DNA from: Phlyctochytrium arcticum
Lineage: Eukaryota > Chytridiomycota > Chytridiomycetes > Chytridiales > Chytridiaceae
DNA length: 64,000 nt
Reading direction: 5' to 3'
Assembly: GCA_025602905.1 (NCBI GenBank)
Contig: JAHLKI010000023.1
Location: 370,576-434,575 of the forward strand
The position numbers were made by a program, and so were the translations under genes. Below are positions 49,354 through 59,021 of this stretch, one piece after another; position 1 is the stretch's first letter; each line of letters opens with the position of its first letter. The notes below the pieces were generated by a model. It ran no database searches, had not been told where the DNA came from, and saw nothing but the letters and a program-made list of their open reading frames with translations.

Positions 49354-49902
49354 TGTGAGAATCGAGACCGTTGCGTTTTGTCGCGGTGAGGGTCATTTAA
49401 TCACACTTTTCACACACTTCATCATATTCAGCAATATTCAGCAACTTGAAAAAGTCGTGATTTTCCTACAAAAGTAAAATACACTTAAACGTTTATTACA
49501 TATGTAGGATTTTTGCGACTTTTTGCTAAAAGTTTAGCGACAAGTAGCGACATGTAGCTGGGGACCTTCGGGGCGAATAAGCGGCAAGAGATTCAAGGCA
49601 AGATGGGCGGATGACGTCATCGAGTCAGAGGTGATAGTGATAGATTAGAGTTAGCGTCGAATGAGTATGTGGCCGCTCGGATATTCGGTCAAGATTAGAG
49701 TTAGCGTCGAATGAGTATGTGGCCGCTCGGATATTCGGTCAAAGTTCGGTCAAGATTCTATTAATAGGATACATCTGTATTACATCATTATAATATACAA
49801 ATTAACAATACTATTAGCTCGGGCGAGATCCTATCGATAGATCTCGCATCTAGGCCTGTTTTCGGGCAAATTCGGTCAAACCGTATATGGGGTAACTTCC
49901 AG

Positions 49903-49967
49903 TGCCACGGTGCATAACCGTATACTATGCGCCTCCAGCGCATAGTATACGGTTATGCACCGTGGCA
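49903..49967. repeat. right terminal hairpin of the element
   Basis: Perfect palindrome with 30-base arms and loop CTCCA, the exact inverse of the left end. The next five bases are the GTTAC duplication (49968-49972). Confidence 0.92.
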
Positions 49968-50009
49968 GTTACCGACAATAGGATTGAGCGACAAGAACAA
50001 TGAATATAC

Positions 50010-51481
50010 CTGGAAAGTTCCACCGGCACGGAGTCGATGATGAGCCAAGTTCTCGAATATCGCTCCCCTCAATCCACTGAACATCGTGTTGTCAGAGGCC
50101 GCGGTGAACAATCTCAAGATATCGTTCTTCAATTCGGCGCCAAACTTGCGAAGAAGGACGTCCGCTACTTTGTTCGACGCAAACCGAACCACGGCGTCTT
50201 CGTATGGGTCTTCAGTGCGTAAGTGCAGAATTCGTCCGCTTACAGCGGCACTTGGGTACAGATCCTTCCCCTCAGATTCAAAACATTTTCGGAGGTCGGA
50301 AAGACCAAGAAATTTTCCGTCTAGGACATCAGTCTTGGCAGATTCGCCTCTCGCCTTAACCAGTACCGTTCGCGGCACCCCGCCCCAGAAAGCCGTTCGC
50401 GCCACTACATCCTCCCAGGCCATTTCCGGAAACGCCAATGCGTGCAGACTTTGCAATTCATCAAGATCCCACGTGGGCATCCACCGAATTTCAGTGTGAT
50501 CCTGCTTCTCAAATTCTTTAAACCGCTCGAAGCGTGGAGATGTTACAAGCACGGTGCGCGCAGGAACTACAAACGATGGCGTAACAGCATCCGCGATATA
50601 CCAGTTGCTCTTAATTGCCAGATATCTATCGGCTTTAATCGGATCGGTCGGAGCAAACGTTAGGCATGTCCCATCGGGACAGAATGCTAGACATGGCAAG
50701 TTTGCTCTCTCCCACACTATCGTTGCTTCAGGATACGTTTTTTGAATCACCCAGAGCAGATACATGCTGAAATAGGTCTTCCCCACGCCTGACCCAATAA
50801 CCAAATAAGTCTAGGCATCCCACGAAATTCGCACAAACAACCCACCTGGAGTTCCGCATATAATAAAATCCTCCGTCGATATCCGAATCTGATCCCACAG
50901 AGTTTCATATGCTTTGCGAACTAGTAAAGCGCTTCCACTTTTCGTATTTCCAAACCACGAAACCTCATGCGGGAGACGCAGCCAGTTCTGGTGGTACATA
51001 TCCTTTGCATGGGAGACACCTCCAAGATTCTGCCAAAATTCGATAACGTGCTTGTCTTCCGATTCGGTAGCGCCTCTCAAAGTCATACCTAGGATCAGAT
51101 AAGTCAATTGCGCAATGAATGATCCTCGACTTGAAACACTTCCTTACCATTCGTTGTCGACTGAACTCGATCCGGCACCACAATCAACAGCGGGTTCTCA
51201 TCCGAGTGGTCTTTTGCTTTTTCCAGTACCGATTCCAGCGTTTTCCCCGCTTTCAACCAGTGCTTGGGTTCGGGTTCGTCTTTGTCTTTCTCTAGTGCTT
51301 CTGCGCTGGCGTAGACGAGGAGGTCGGCAGCGTCATAGTCCCGCAGGCGGTTCCCAAACTCCTTTTTCACTTGCTTTCGCAGATTGTCCACAGTCGAGGT
51401 TTCTGAGACAGAAATGGAGGTGGCGGTTCCAGGTACTCTCTTGCCGTTGGCATTCGTTAGTTGAAACCAAATTGTCGCCAT
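50010..51481 (-). CDS. crinkler (CRN) gene A, exons 1-3
   Basis: Exons 51481-51148, 51088-50846 and 50788-50010, completed by 22898-22404, total 1851 bases or 616 aa, and all joins keep frame. Exon 1 is the ubiquitin-like CRN header (MATIWFQLTNANGKRV ... NPLLIVVPD). The second junction builds the Walker A motif GTPGVGKTYF from both exons. Exon 3 has VLVTSPRFERFKEF, WMPTWDLDEL and WGGVPRTVL, typical of the CRN/retrotransposon-hot-spot NTPase. Exon 3 ends at GGTFQ with donor GTATAT at 50009. The third intron was 58 nt and now holds the 27-kb element 37 bases after its donor. Whether a 27-kb intron is still spliced is unknown. Crinklers are secreted or intracellular effectors in oomycetes and occur in several early fungi. 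Confidence 0.8.
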
Positions 51482-51789
51482 GGTTGTTTCCTGAATCATG
51501 CTTGCGGTATTTTGCCGTATTTCGGCTACTGGAATGGTCGGTCAGTCAACAACTGCAGGTGGCTTATGTCAGTGGCACAGATATCAAAAAGTAGCGCGTG
51601 GGCGGCGTGAAAACAATGTTAGCGGCAGCACTAGAACCAGCACAGTGCATTCATATAGATTCTCAAGGAAAACGCCCTCCAGGGACTTTTTCCAGCATAC
51701 ACTTTGCCGGCTTGTTCCAACACAAACGACTCCATTACCCGCTCAGCCCGTCAATCCTCCACCAACCCAGGAAGGATATTACGAGGTAG
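51482..51789 (+). pseudogene. upstream remnant of the chromodomain gene hit by the retrotransposon
   Basis: The frame ending NPPTQEGYYE just before 51790 continues, after removal of the retrotransposon and one GGTAG copy, into the chromodomain at 58785. Only about 30 residues before the join look coding. The rest up to 51482 is probably crinkler promoter or decayed sequence. Confidence 0.4.
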
Positions 51790-52025
51790 TGCAGCGGGCT
51801 CGTGGTTCGCTGCGCATTGTCCGCACCACTGCGCAAACAGCGCAGTGCCGTGCCACATCACACGTGTTGTTTTGTTTTTCTTTTTGTATATCCCATCCTG
51901 CACTGTACATTTTCAGACTCTTTACGCTTTCTCTTTACTCTGCGCTAAAGCAATACACAACCCGACTCACGCACCCTGGGAAGGTGCATTACCGTCCATA
52001 CCACTTTTTACCCGAAAACGCTACA
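51790..52025 (+). repeat. 5' LTR
   Basis: 236 bases, begins TGCAGCGGGC and ends CGCTACA. Immediately followed by the primer-binding site. Confidence 0.93.
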
Positions 52026-52148
52026 TGGTAGCACCACCCCATCAGCAATCCTACTAGCCTCAAACCGTCCGTTTACCCTTTCGACTCGACCTTTCGCTTC
52101 TACCTCTTTCGCTTCTTTTACTTCTTTCTACTCTTTGTTCCGTTCAAC

Positions 52149-53549
52149 ATGGGTTCTGGACAAAAGCAGGCTGTGGCGCGCAAGACCAAAAGCAAAGGCA
52201 AGCCGAGTGAAGAGGGCCCCGTCTCTAGTACTATAGAGAGCGGACCTCCTCTCCTGGGTGAAGACCAAACTGAGGCTGGAGAGATCGGCCAGCATTCTGA
52301 GACATCCTCCATTGCTGGAGAAAGAGATGCTCAGGAGACTGGTTCGACCAGCACAGACAACCATGCGGGAGGCGTCGTACCCATGATGGTCGACGAAGAG
52401 CCCCCGAGAGACGTGGTTAGGCCCTCTGAGGGACCTACGGGGATGACTGGTGTTTCCCTCTCGGGTAATGCCACCCCCGCGGCGTCCGCTCTTGGAGGAG
52501 CCATCGCTGACGTCGCGGACAAGCAACAGCTTACGGCAATTCTCACATCCTTGACGGAGGAGATTGCTTCGCTCAAAACTGACGTGGCCGCTCGCGATGG
52601 CAATGGCCAACAAGGAAACTTGTTTGATTCAATGCAAAACAAGTCACTCCAGCGCAAAGCTGAAAATGCCATGTTCTCGGGAGAGGGTAGTGACGTTGCG
52701 TCACACAAGAAGATCCGTGACTTCTTGGATAAGCATTATGCTTTCCTTGACCATTCTCCCGCCAACGAGGACCAGCGCGCGGGGCGATCGTTCGTGGATT
52801 ACATGGAACGCGCCCTTGAGGGAACAGCCAAGGACTGGTTTTCCTCCATGACCCTGGCCGAGAGACCCGCAAACCGGGAGGAGTTTGAAGCGAAGCTCAG
52901 GGAGCGCTTCGAGCCACGAAACCCGCGGGACGCCATTTTGGCCAGGCTCCGTCAGCTCACGTGCCGAAATTACTCGGCCTATATCTCCGCCTTCAACAGG
53001 ATCACTGGCGAATTGAGAACCACCAGCACCGCCCGTAGCCCCATTGACGAAGATCAGATGCGACGCTACTTTCGTGACGGACTGGAACGGGGAGGGGAAT
53101 TTTGGAGTCGCCTGATGCAGGCTGTTTTCGGAATGCATCCCGACGCCAACCTCACCCAGATCCAAACGGCTACCACCCAAACCCTCCAAGCGTGGGGATG
53201 CGACAATGACGGGGTCTATGTCCCTGTCGCGGGTGGAACCGGAAAAGGCAAGGGTCCCGCCTCCGTGCCGGCTGCCAATAATGGCCCGGCGAAGAACGGT
53301 GGTGGAAAGAGTCCCAAAGCCAACGTCTCTGCGGCAAATGGCAAAACCCACAACCATGGTAAGCCCTATGCTTACCAAGGGCGTGGAGCCAACGCTGGAG
53401 CCAGCGGATCCGGGTCAAGTTCATCTCCCGGACTTCGCAAAAACAACCAGCAGGCCGAGTCAGACCGCATCTGGTGCTACTGCTGCGGTAGTGGCGACCA
53501 TTGGTCTGCCAGATGTCCCAATGCCAAACGCCGCGATCCAAAAAACTAG
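52149..53549 (+). CDS. Gag polyprotein
   Basis: 466 aa. A disordered acidic N-terminus leads into a retrotransposon-gag helical domain (FVDYMERALEGTAKDWFSSM, RLRQLTCRNYSAYISAF), then a Gly/Asn/Lys-rich linker. A C-terminal zinc knuckle CYCCGSGDHWSARC follows (CX2CX4HX4C). It packages the retrotransposon RNA. It overlaps Pol by 49 bases in the -1 frame. Confidence 0.92.
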   Translation: MGSGQKQAVARKTKSKGKPSEEGPVSSTIESGPPLLGEDQTEAGEIGQHSETSSIAGERDAQETGSTSTDNHAGGVVPMMVDEEPPRDVVRPSEGPTGMTGVSLSGNATPAASALGGAIADVADKQQLTAILTSLTEEIASLKTDVAARDGNGQQGNLFDSMQNKSLQRKAENAMFSGEGSDVASHKKIRDFLDKHYAFLDHSPANEDQRAGRSFVDYMERALEGTAKDWFSSMTLAERPANREEFEAKLRERFEPRNPRDAILARLRQLTCRNYSAYISAFNRITGELRTTSTARSPIDEDQMRRYFRDGLERGGEFWSRLMQAVFGMHPDANLTQIQTATTQTLQAWGCDNDGVYVPVAGGTGKGKGPASVPAANNGPAKNGGGKSPKANVSAANGKTHNHGKPYAYQGRGANAGASGSGSSSSPGLRKNNQQAESDRIWCYCCGSGDHWSARCPNAKRRDPKN

Positions 53550-56500
53550 ATCCGGCAAGCAATAACGACACAGGTCGTTTGCCGCAGGATGGTTCGGTCA
53601 GATTAGATAATCCTTTTGTTTTTAATAACTTTTCTAATTCAAATACAACCGTATCCATCAATACTGTGTCCACTTTTACATTTACCGAAGAAGTTCAGTC
53701 CTCGAGTCCACAATCACAAGCTACGCAACGAGGAGATACACGATCGGAGGTCAAGGAATCATCAAAACCGATGCAGCCGTCTGGCGTTGTTCGGGTTGCA
53801 CCGATTGGAGGTTCCTTGGATGAAGATCGTTATGCTCCACGCCGTGTTGCTTGTGGACCTGAACCGGTAATTGCTCAAAATGCCTTTGTCGTTCATGCGA
53901 AGTTGAATGGCAAGATGGCCCGTATTTTTGTCGACACCGGGTGCGATACCCTGATGATCAACGACAAGTGGGTCAGGCAACATAAGTTCCCAACCTATCA
54001 ACCCAGCTCTACTATCGAAGTAGAATGGGGAGACGACGGAGAAACCTTCAAGTCGAATCGAATGATGCTAGGAGCCCTGGACCTCTACTGCGATCACAAC
54101 AAATGTTCCTTCGGTGAGCTACCGTTCATTGTTGCGCCATTACGCGTAGATGCCATTGTGGGACTACCTTTCATTCTCGGCCTTGAAGGACTCCAGATTG
54201 ACAAGGTTGATGAACGTCCTCGCATGTCTTTCATGTTTGAAGGCGTTCGTCGCCTATGCGAAGCAAGACCGGTTTCACGAAAACGTGAGCAACAACCATC
54301 CTGCAATGCTGCCCACTTACGTGCGTTTGACTGCAATCTCGACTCGCCTCGCCTTCAATCACCTCTCGCCTCGGTCAAGGACGTCAAGACCCACCTCAAG
54401 GCTGAAAAATTTCTCCGAGCGATGCGAAAGAAGGAGTTCACATCAGTTTTTGCAGTCAATGTCAACGTACTCCAGTGGATAGATGGCAACGGACATATCC
54501 GCGAGGCACCGGCCTCCGCGCGAGTTACCGCGGCTGCAAGTACAAGTAGTACCGACAGCGCGGCCAATGGACAAAAAGCTCCGGACGAAGATCCGCTAGC
54601 GTCCATTCCGGAAGACAATCCGTTACTGCCAATCTTACGAAAGTTCAAGAAGACAGTTTTCACAGAGCTACGCACGTTACCACCTTCTCGGGGCGAAGAC
54701 GACTTCAAAATTGAAATCGACGGCGTAGAAAGACCTCTGTCGGTGCCCTTGCGTGCAATGGGCCCGAAGGAACTGGAAGAACTTCAACGGCAAATTACAA
54801 CGTTGCTTGCCAAAGGGTGGATTCGACACTCGTCCAGCCCGTGGGGTGCAGCAGTTCTCTTTGCGCCAAAGAAAGACGGCACTCTTCGTTGTTGTATCGA
54901 CTACCGAGGGTTGAATAAACAAACGAAAAAAGACCGAACACCTTTGCCGCATCTTGGAGAATTGCGACACCGCACCGTTGGCAAGAAATACTTCTCCTCT
55001 CTTGACATTAAGGAGGCCTATCACTGCGTTCGGATTCGCGAAGGTGATATCCAGAAGACGGCTTTCAAGACGCGTTTTGGACATTTCGAGTATGTTGTCA
55101 TGCCATTTGGGTTGACTAATGCACCCGCAACGTTCCAACGCATCATGAACAAAGTCTTCGGGAACATGTACGACGACTATGTTATCTCGTACCTTGACGA
55201 TATCCTCGTTTTTTCAGATACGCTTGAAGAACATCAAAAGCACGTCGAAACTGTTTTGGCAACTCTTGAATCAAGCGCTCTGTACGTCAAACCATCCAAA
55301 TGCTCGTGGGCAGTACAGGAGGTTGAATTTTGCGGTCATATGTTGGGAACATCCGGTGTGCGAATCTCGGACAGCAAAGTTGCTGCCGTGAACAATTTCG
55401 CCACTCCCAAGAACTTCAAAGATATTCAATCCTTCCTCGGTTTGACGAATTACTTGTCATCTTACATTGACGAGTACGCAAGGATCGCGCATCCCCTATC
55501 GGAGCTACAGTCTGGCAATAACCCGTGGAAATGGGGCGATGCGGAGATATCAGCGTTTAAAACACTGAAAGAAAAAATCTCAACGGCTCCTGTTTTGACG
55601 CCGTACGATCCTGCCAAAGAAGTCTATGTGTTTTCGGACGCATCCGGCTTCGCCATCGGTGGATGGCTTGCTCAGCCAGTTGACGCAGACGACCCCATGC
55701 CCTCTCCGTTACCTACGACGGTACATGGATTCAAAAACCTGCCCAAACTGCGACCGGTCTTGTATTTTTCCCGAAAATTACAAGATGCGGAGACACGGTA
55801 CCCGGTCCACGAACAGGAACTCCTCGCCCTCGTCAAAACGTTGAAAGCCAACCGACAGTTCCTTTTGGGACGCCATTTCCGCGCGTTCGTCGATCACAAA
55901 TCTCTGATCTATTTACAGGATCAGCAGCATTTGAGTCGACGACAAGCGAATTGGGTCGAGTTCCTTCAACAATTTGACTTTGACATTGAGTATCTCCCTG
56001 GCGAATGGAACACGGTGGCCGATGTCCTGAGCCGAAACCCCTATTATGCCCCGCGATGTGCTGATTGCGCCCAGCGTGTTACGATCAACGCCATCGCCGT
56101 GCATTCCGCCAGCACTCCGAGCGACAAGTCTAATCTTGTTGTGTCGGTCAACGCTGCGCGTGCCAAGAAACGTGCCAAGAAGCAACTTGCACAGGCAACA
56201 CAACAACTCGAGCTCCCCGTTGACCTGACGGTTTGGGCCGAATTGTTGCTTACAGACGACTTCGCTCTTCAAATGCAAAAGACACTTGAAGACAAGGCAT
56301 CGGCGCCGCACACCTTGACGGTCCCTGAACGGCGTTATTCCGTGGAAGTCCTTCCGGAGAAAAGCAAAAACGGTGAAACCCTCACCTTGCTCCGTTACGA
56401 AGATCGCCTGTATGTACCCGATGCCCTCCGAAGTGCATTGCTCGCGCAATATCACGATACGTTGGTTACGGGTGGCCACACTGGTAAACATTCGACATAT

Positions 56501-57865
56501 GGTCGTCTGCTGCAAGAATACCATTGGCCGACTATGGAACGCGACGTTGCAGCTTATGTTCGCACATGTGCAACTTGTCAACGCTTCCGAAGTCCCGCAC
56601 GAGGTGTCGGACTATTACGCTCGCTCCCAGTGCCTGATAAGCGCTGGCACACCATCGGCATGGATCTAGTCTCACTACCTAGGACGGAATCGTGGGGGGG
56701 GAAACCTAGCCATAACGGCGACTACTACGATGCCGCCCTGGTCATAGTCGACTATCTGTCAGGACGTGTGTACCTCATCCCTTGCAACATGGAGGTTTCG
56801 AGTCAAGAGCTTGCGTATCTCTTCACCCAGCACTTCTTCAAGAACGAAGGTGCTCCCAAGGTCATTGTCAGCGATCGCGACAGCCGCATCTTAGCCGAAT
56901 TTTGGCAATCTTTTACCGCTGCTCTCGGTATCAAGTTAGAGGTGGCGACCGCTCGACATCAGCAGACAGACGGCAAATGCGAACGCAAAATCAAGTCTGT
57001 CAAAAACGTGCTGAAGGCCTACATAGACGGCGATGGCAAGAACTGGGTTGATATCCTACCCTTGGTTGAGTTTCACCACAACTCAACACCATCAAATACC
57101 GGCTATGCCCCGTTCATGATCGACAAAGGCCGCCTCCCACAGGTCAATGGTGGACACCATACCAGGGAAGGTCTGCAGGAGATATCACAGCCAACAAATC
57201 GGCAAGTAGCCAAGTTTGTTGATACTCTCCATGAGATCGAACGGGTGGTACAACAACGGTTACGCGATGCACAAGATGTGCAAGCAAGGAACCATGACAA
57301 GGGTCGGCGGACGCTCATCTTCGAGAAGGGCGATTCAGTTTTACTCAAACGCAAAGGGATCCACATTCCAGCTTTGGGTAAGCTTCCGGAGAAACTTCGC
57401 CAGGATTGGCTTGGTCCATTCAAGGTCAAAGGAACCGGACCGCACCCTGATACCTACACGCTGGAACTACCTCATCCAATGCGTATGGTACATCCGACAT
57501 TTCATGTCGACATTCTGAAGCCGTGGCACAAACCTGGCTCTATTACCCATCGTGCCACGAAGGATGCGCCGGAGCCTGTGCTGGTCAACAGCGAGGAACT
57601 TTGGCTCATCGACCGTATTCTGGACGAGCGGATCCGTCACAAGAAGCGGAAATACTTGGTTCAATGGGAAGGCTTCGGGCCAGAGGACTCAACTTGGGAA
57701 CCGCGGGAACACCTTGAGCAAACCGACGCGCTGAAAGCATGGGAACTAGCACGCCCCTCAGCACCCAAGAGTTCAAAGCGAAAGAAAGCCCAAAACGAAG
57801 CATCGGCAACTGACATTTCGTCTACAGCCGAGCCCCCATCGAAACGTTCACAACGCAAACGCTAG
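53501..57865 (+). CDS. Pol polyprotein (protease, RT, RNase H, integrase, chromodomain)
   Basis: 1454 codons read in the -1 frame relative to Gag, so translation probably needs a -1 frameshift within 53501-53549. Aspartic protease FVDTGCDTLM near residue 145. Reverse transcriptase with LRCCIDYRGLNK and the YLDDILVF active site near 565. RNase H with FSDASGFAIGGW. Integrase with an HHCC finger (TGGHTGKHSTYG, CATCQRF), a DDE core including the final glutamate in QTDGKCERKIK, and a GPF-like KLRQDWLGPFKVK. C-terminal chromodomain WLIDRILDERIRHKKR, LVQWEGFGPEDSTWEP. This order defines chromoviruses, whose chromodomain guides integration into heterochromatin. Confidence 0.95.
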   Translation: MVCQMSQCQTPRSKKLDPASNNDTGRLPQDGSVRLDNPFVFNNFSNSNTTVSINTVSTFTFTEEVQSSSPQSQATQRGDTRSEVKESSKPMQPSGVVRVAPIGGSLDEDRYAPRRVACGPEPVIAQNAFVVHAKLNGKMARIFVDTGCDTLMINDKWVRQHKFPTYQPSSTIEVEWGDDGETFKSNRMMLGALDLYCDHNKCSFGELPFIVAPLRVDAIVGLPFILGLEGLQIDKVDERPRMSFMFEGVRRLCEARPVSRKREQQPSCNAAHLRAFDCNLDSPRLQSPLASVKDVKTHLKAEKFLRAMRKKEFTSVFAVNVNVLQWIDGNGHIREAPASARVTAAASTSSTDSAANGQKAPDEDPLASIPEDNPLLPILRKFKKTVFTELRTLPPSRGEDDFKIEIDGVERPLSVPLRAMGPKELEELQRQITTLLAKGWIRHSSSPWGAAVLFAPKKDGTLRCCIDYRGLNKQTKKDRTPLPHLGELRHRTVGKKYFSSLDIKEAYHCVRIREGDIQKTAFKTRFGHFEYVVMPFGLTNAPATFQRIMNKVFGNMYDDYVISYLDDILVFSDTLEEHQKHVETVLATLESSALYVKPSKCSWAVQEVEFCGHMLGTSGVRISDSKVAAVNNFATPKNFKDIQSFLGLTNYLSSYIDEYARIAHPLSELQSGNNPWKWGDAEISAFKTLKEKISTAPVLTPYDPAKEVYVFSDASGFAIGGWLAQPVDADDPMPSPLPTTVHGFKNLPKLRPVLYFSRKLQDAETRYPVHEQELLALVKTLKANRQFLLGRHFRAFVDHKSLIYLQDQQHLSRRQANWVEFLQQFDFDIEYLPGEWNTVADVLSRNPYYAPRCADCAQRVTINAIAVHSASTPSDKSNLVVSVNAARAKKRAKKQLAQATQQLELPVDLTVWAELLLTDDFALQMQKTLEDKASAPHTLTVPERRYSVEVLPEKSKNGETLTLLRYEDRLYVPDALRSALLAQYHDTLVTGGHTGKHSTYGRLLQEYHWPTMERDVAAYVRTCATCQRFRSPARGVGLLRSLPVPDKRWHTIGMDLVSLPRTESWGGKPSHNGDYYDAALVIVDYLSGRVYLIPCNMEVSSQELAYLFTQHFFKNEGAPKVIVSDRDSRILAEFWQSFTAALGIKLEVATARHQQTDGKCERKIKSVKNVLKAYIDGDGKNWVDILPLVEFHHNSTPSNTGYAPFMIDKGRLPQVNGGHHTREGLQEISQPTNRQVAKFVDTLHEIERVVQQRLRDAQDVQARNHDKGRRTLIFEKGDSVLLKRKGIHIPALGKLPEKLRQDWLGPFKVKGTGPHPDTYTLELPHPMRMVHPTFHVDILKPWHKPGSITHRATKDAPEPVLVNSEELWLIDRILDERIRHKKRKYLVQWEGFGPEDSTWEPREHLEQTDALKAWELARPSAPKSSKRKKAQNEASATDISSTAEPPSKRSQRKR

Positions 57866-58548
57866 TGACGTCAAGGAAGATGTGTTTCATATTCAAAGTA
57901 TCACATTCTCAATGAGAGAATACCGCATGACTGCTATCAAAGCAACGAGTGTCCTCTTGCAACACTTCACGTCATTCATTACTATTCGGGACCTCCCATC
58001 CCATATCTTGATACTACCTACGCGCGCGCACCATCTCAACACTTTGAGACCCACATCCAAGGTTGCTCCTTGCTGACGACGCGTCTCGCACGTCAGAACT
58101 CCGGTAGGCCTGATCAGCCTGAGCTGAGTTGATGCATCATCTATGCATAGGTGATGAGAGGCCGGGGAAACATTTATCTCCGTCATTACGCGTAATTTCC
58201 TTCAACGCAAGGAAACACATCCTTACCTTCGTACCTGTGCGAACATGCGCACACGGTTGTTGCACAATCTGCAACGAGAGTCTCGGGGAAGCTGCAAGTA
58301 GCAGCTATTCATGCCTGTGACAACAGTGAAATTGACTTGGAGGTGATCCAACACAATTCAGGTGACCAAACGTCTGGCGTTGTTCGGTTTGTTCACTTGC
58401 ACCGCTGGCTTCTATACACGTCTGGCGTGTTCGGTGTATAGTTGCCCGGTGAGGTTGTGCTGGTGACCTGATACTTCAATCTTTCTGCTGACACACGAAC
58501 CCTGATCTGAAGCCTCGCTCCTCTTTCCAGCATCGAGTCTGAGGGGGG

Positions 58549-58784
58549 TGCAGCGGGCTCGTGGTTCGCTGCGCATTGTCCGCACCACTGCGCAAACAGC
58601 GCAGTGCCGTGCCACATCACACGTGTTGTTTTGTTTTTCTTTTTGTATATCCCATCCTGCACTGTACATTTTCAGACTCTTTACGCTTTCTCTTTACTCT
58701 GCGCTAAAGCAATACACAACCCGACTCACGCACCCTGGGAAGGTGCATTACCGTCCATACCACTTTTTACCCGAAAACGCTACA
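58549..58784 (+). repeat. 3' LTR
   Basis: Same 236 bases as the 5' LTR. The polypurine tract GAGGGGGG ends at 58548. Confidence 0.93.
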
Positions 58785-58953
58785 GGTAGACTACATCATT
58801 GACAAGCGAACTCGCATGGTAGATGGAGAGGAAGGGGTCGAATTCCTTGTAAAGTGGGTCGGGTATAACAACCCACAAGACAATTCGTGGGTTCCACTTG
58901 GAGATTTTGGAGACAATAGGGAAGCAATTTACGAGTTTGAACCGAATAATTGA
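58785..58953 (+). pseudogene. chromodomain of an interrupted integrase gene
   Basis: The frame reads VDYIIDKRTRMVDG, EFLVKWVGYNNPQDNSW and ends EFEPNN with TGA at 58951-58953. This is a chromodomain tail like that of the 27-kb element's integrase (ILDKKLSRRR, LIQWKGYSEDSNTW) but clearly a different copy. The retrotransposon separates it from NPPTQEGYYE at 51789. It most likely belonged to an integrase of another element of this kind. Confidence 0.7.
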
Positions 58954-59021
58954 TCATTTACATACGAAAGATCACAATACATTTGATTTATACAATCCAC
59001 ACAACATTCTACATTTCATCC

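Larger units (their letters stand above)
22920..49967. mobile_element. 27,048-bp Polinton-like virus-like element with hairpin ends
   Basis: It is bounded by GTTAC duplications, begins TGCCACGG and ends CCGTGGCA, and carries 1.96-kb inverted repeats. Gene content combines a virion module (capsid, penton-like, packaging ATPase, probable cement and fibre proteins), a replication module (primase-SF3 helicase), integration genes (retrovirus-type integrase and tyrosine recombinase) and accessory enzymes (three methyltransferases, RING protein, receiver domain). Coding frames are all intact, and the TIRs differ only by one 6-base and one 1-base length change that I could find, so insertion is probably recent. 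AT content is clearly higher than in the host genes. No DNA polymerase gene and no capsid protease were recognised. Confidence 0.9.
48007..49967. repeat. right terminal inverted repeat
   Basis: 1961 bases, inverted copy of 22920-24887. It encodes the second copies of TIR proteins A and B and carries the same noncoding modules (48697-48875 and 49368-49549) and 50-bp tandem units. Confidence 0.92.
51790..58784 (+). mobile_element. complete Ty3/gypsy chromovirus retrotransposon
   Basis: 6995 bases with direct LTRs 51790-52025 and 58549-58784 (236 bases each, TG..CA, identical as far as I compared). Flanks are the GGTAG duplication at 51785-51789 and 58785-58789. A primer site TGGTAGCACC at 52026 is complementary to the 3' end of initiator tRNA-Met, and a purine tract GAGGGGGG precedes the 3' LTR. 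Gag and Pol are open. Identical LTRs imply a recent insertion that could still be active. 57866-58540 is noncoding. Confidence 0.93.

Noticed and set aside
49953..50009. Continuation of the crinkler frame past GGTFQ into the palindrome
   Set aside because: A GTATAT donor lies right after GGTFQ and the frame beyond it runs into the element; joining to 22898 restores conserved crinkler sequence in phase.
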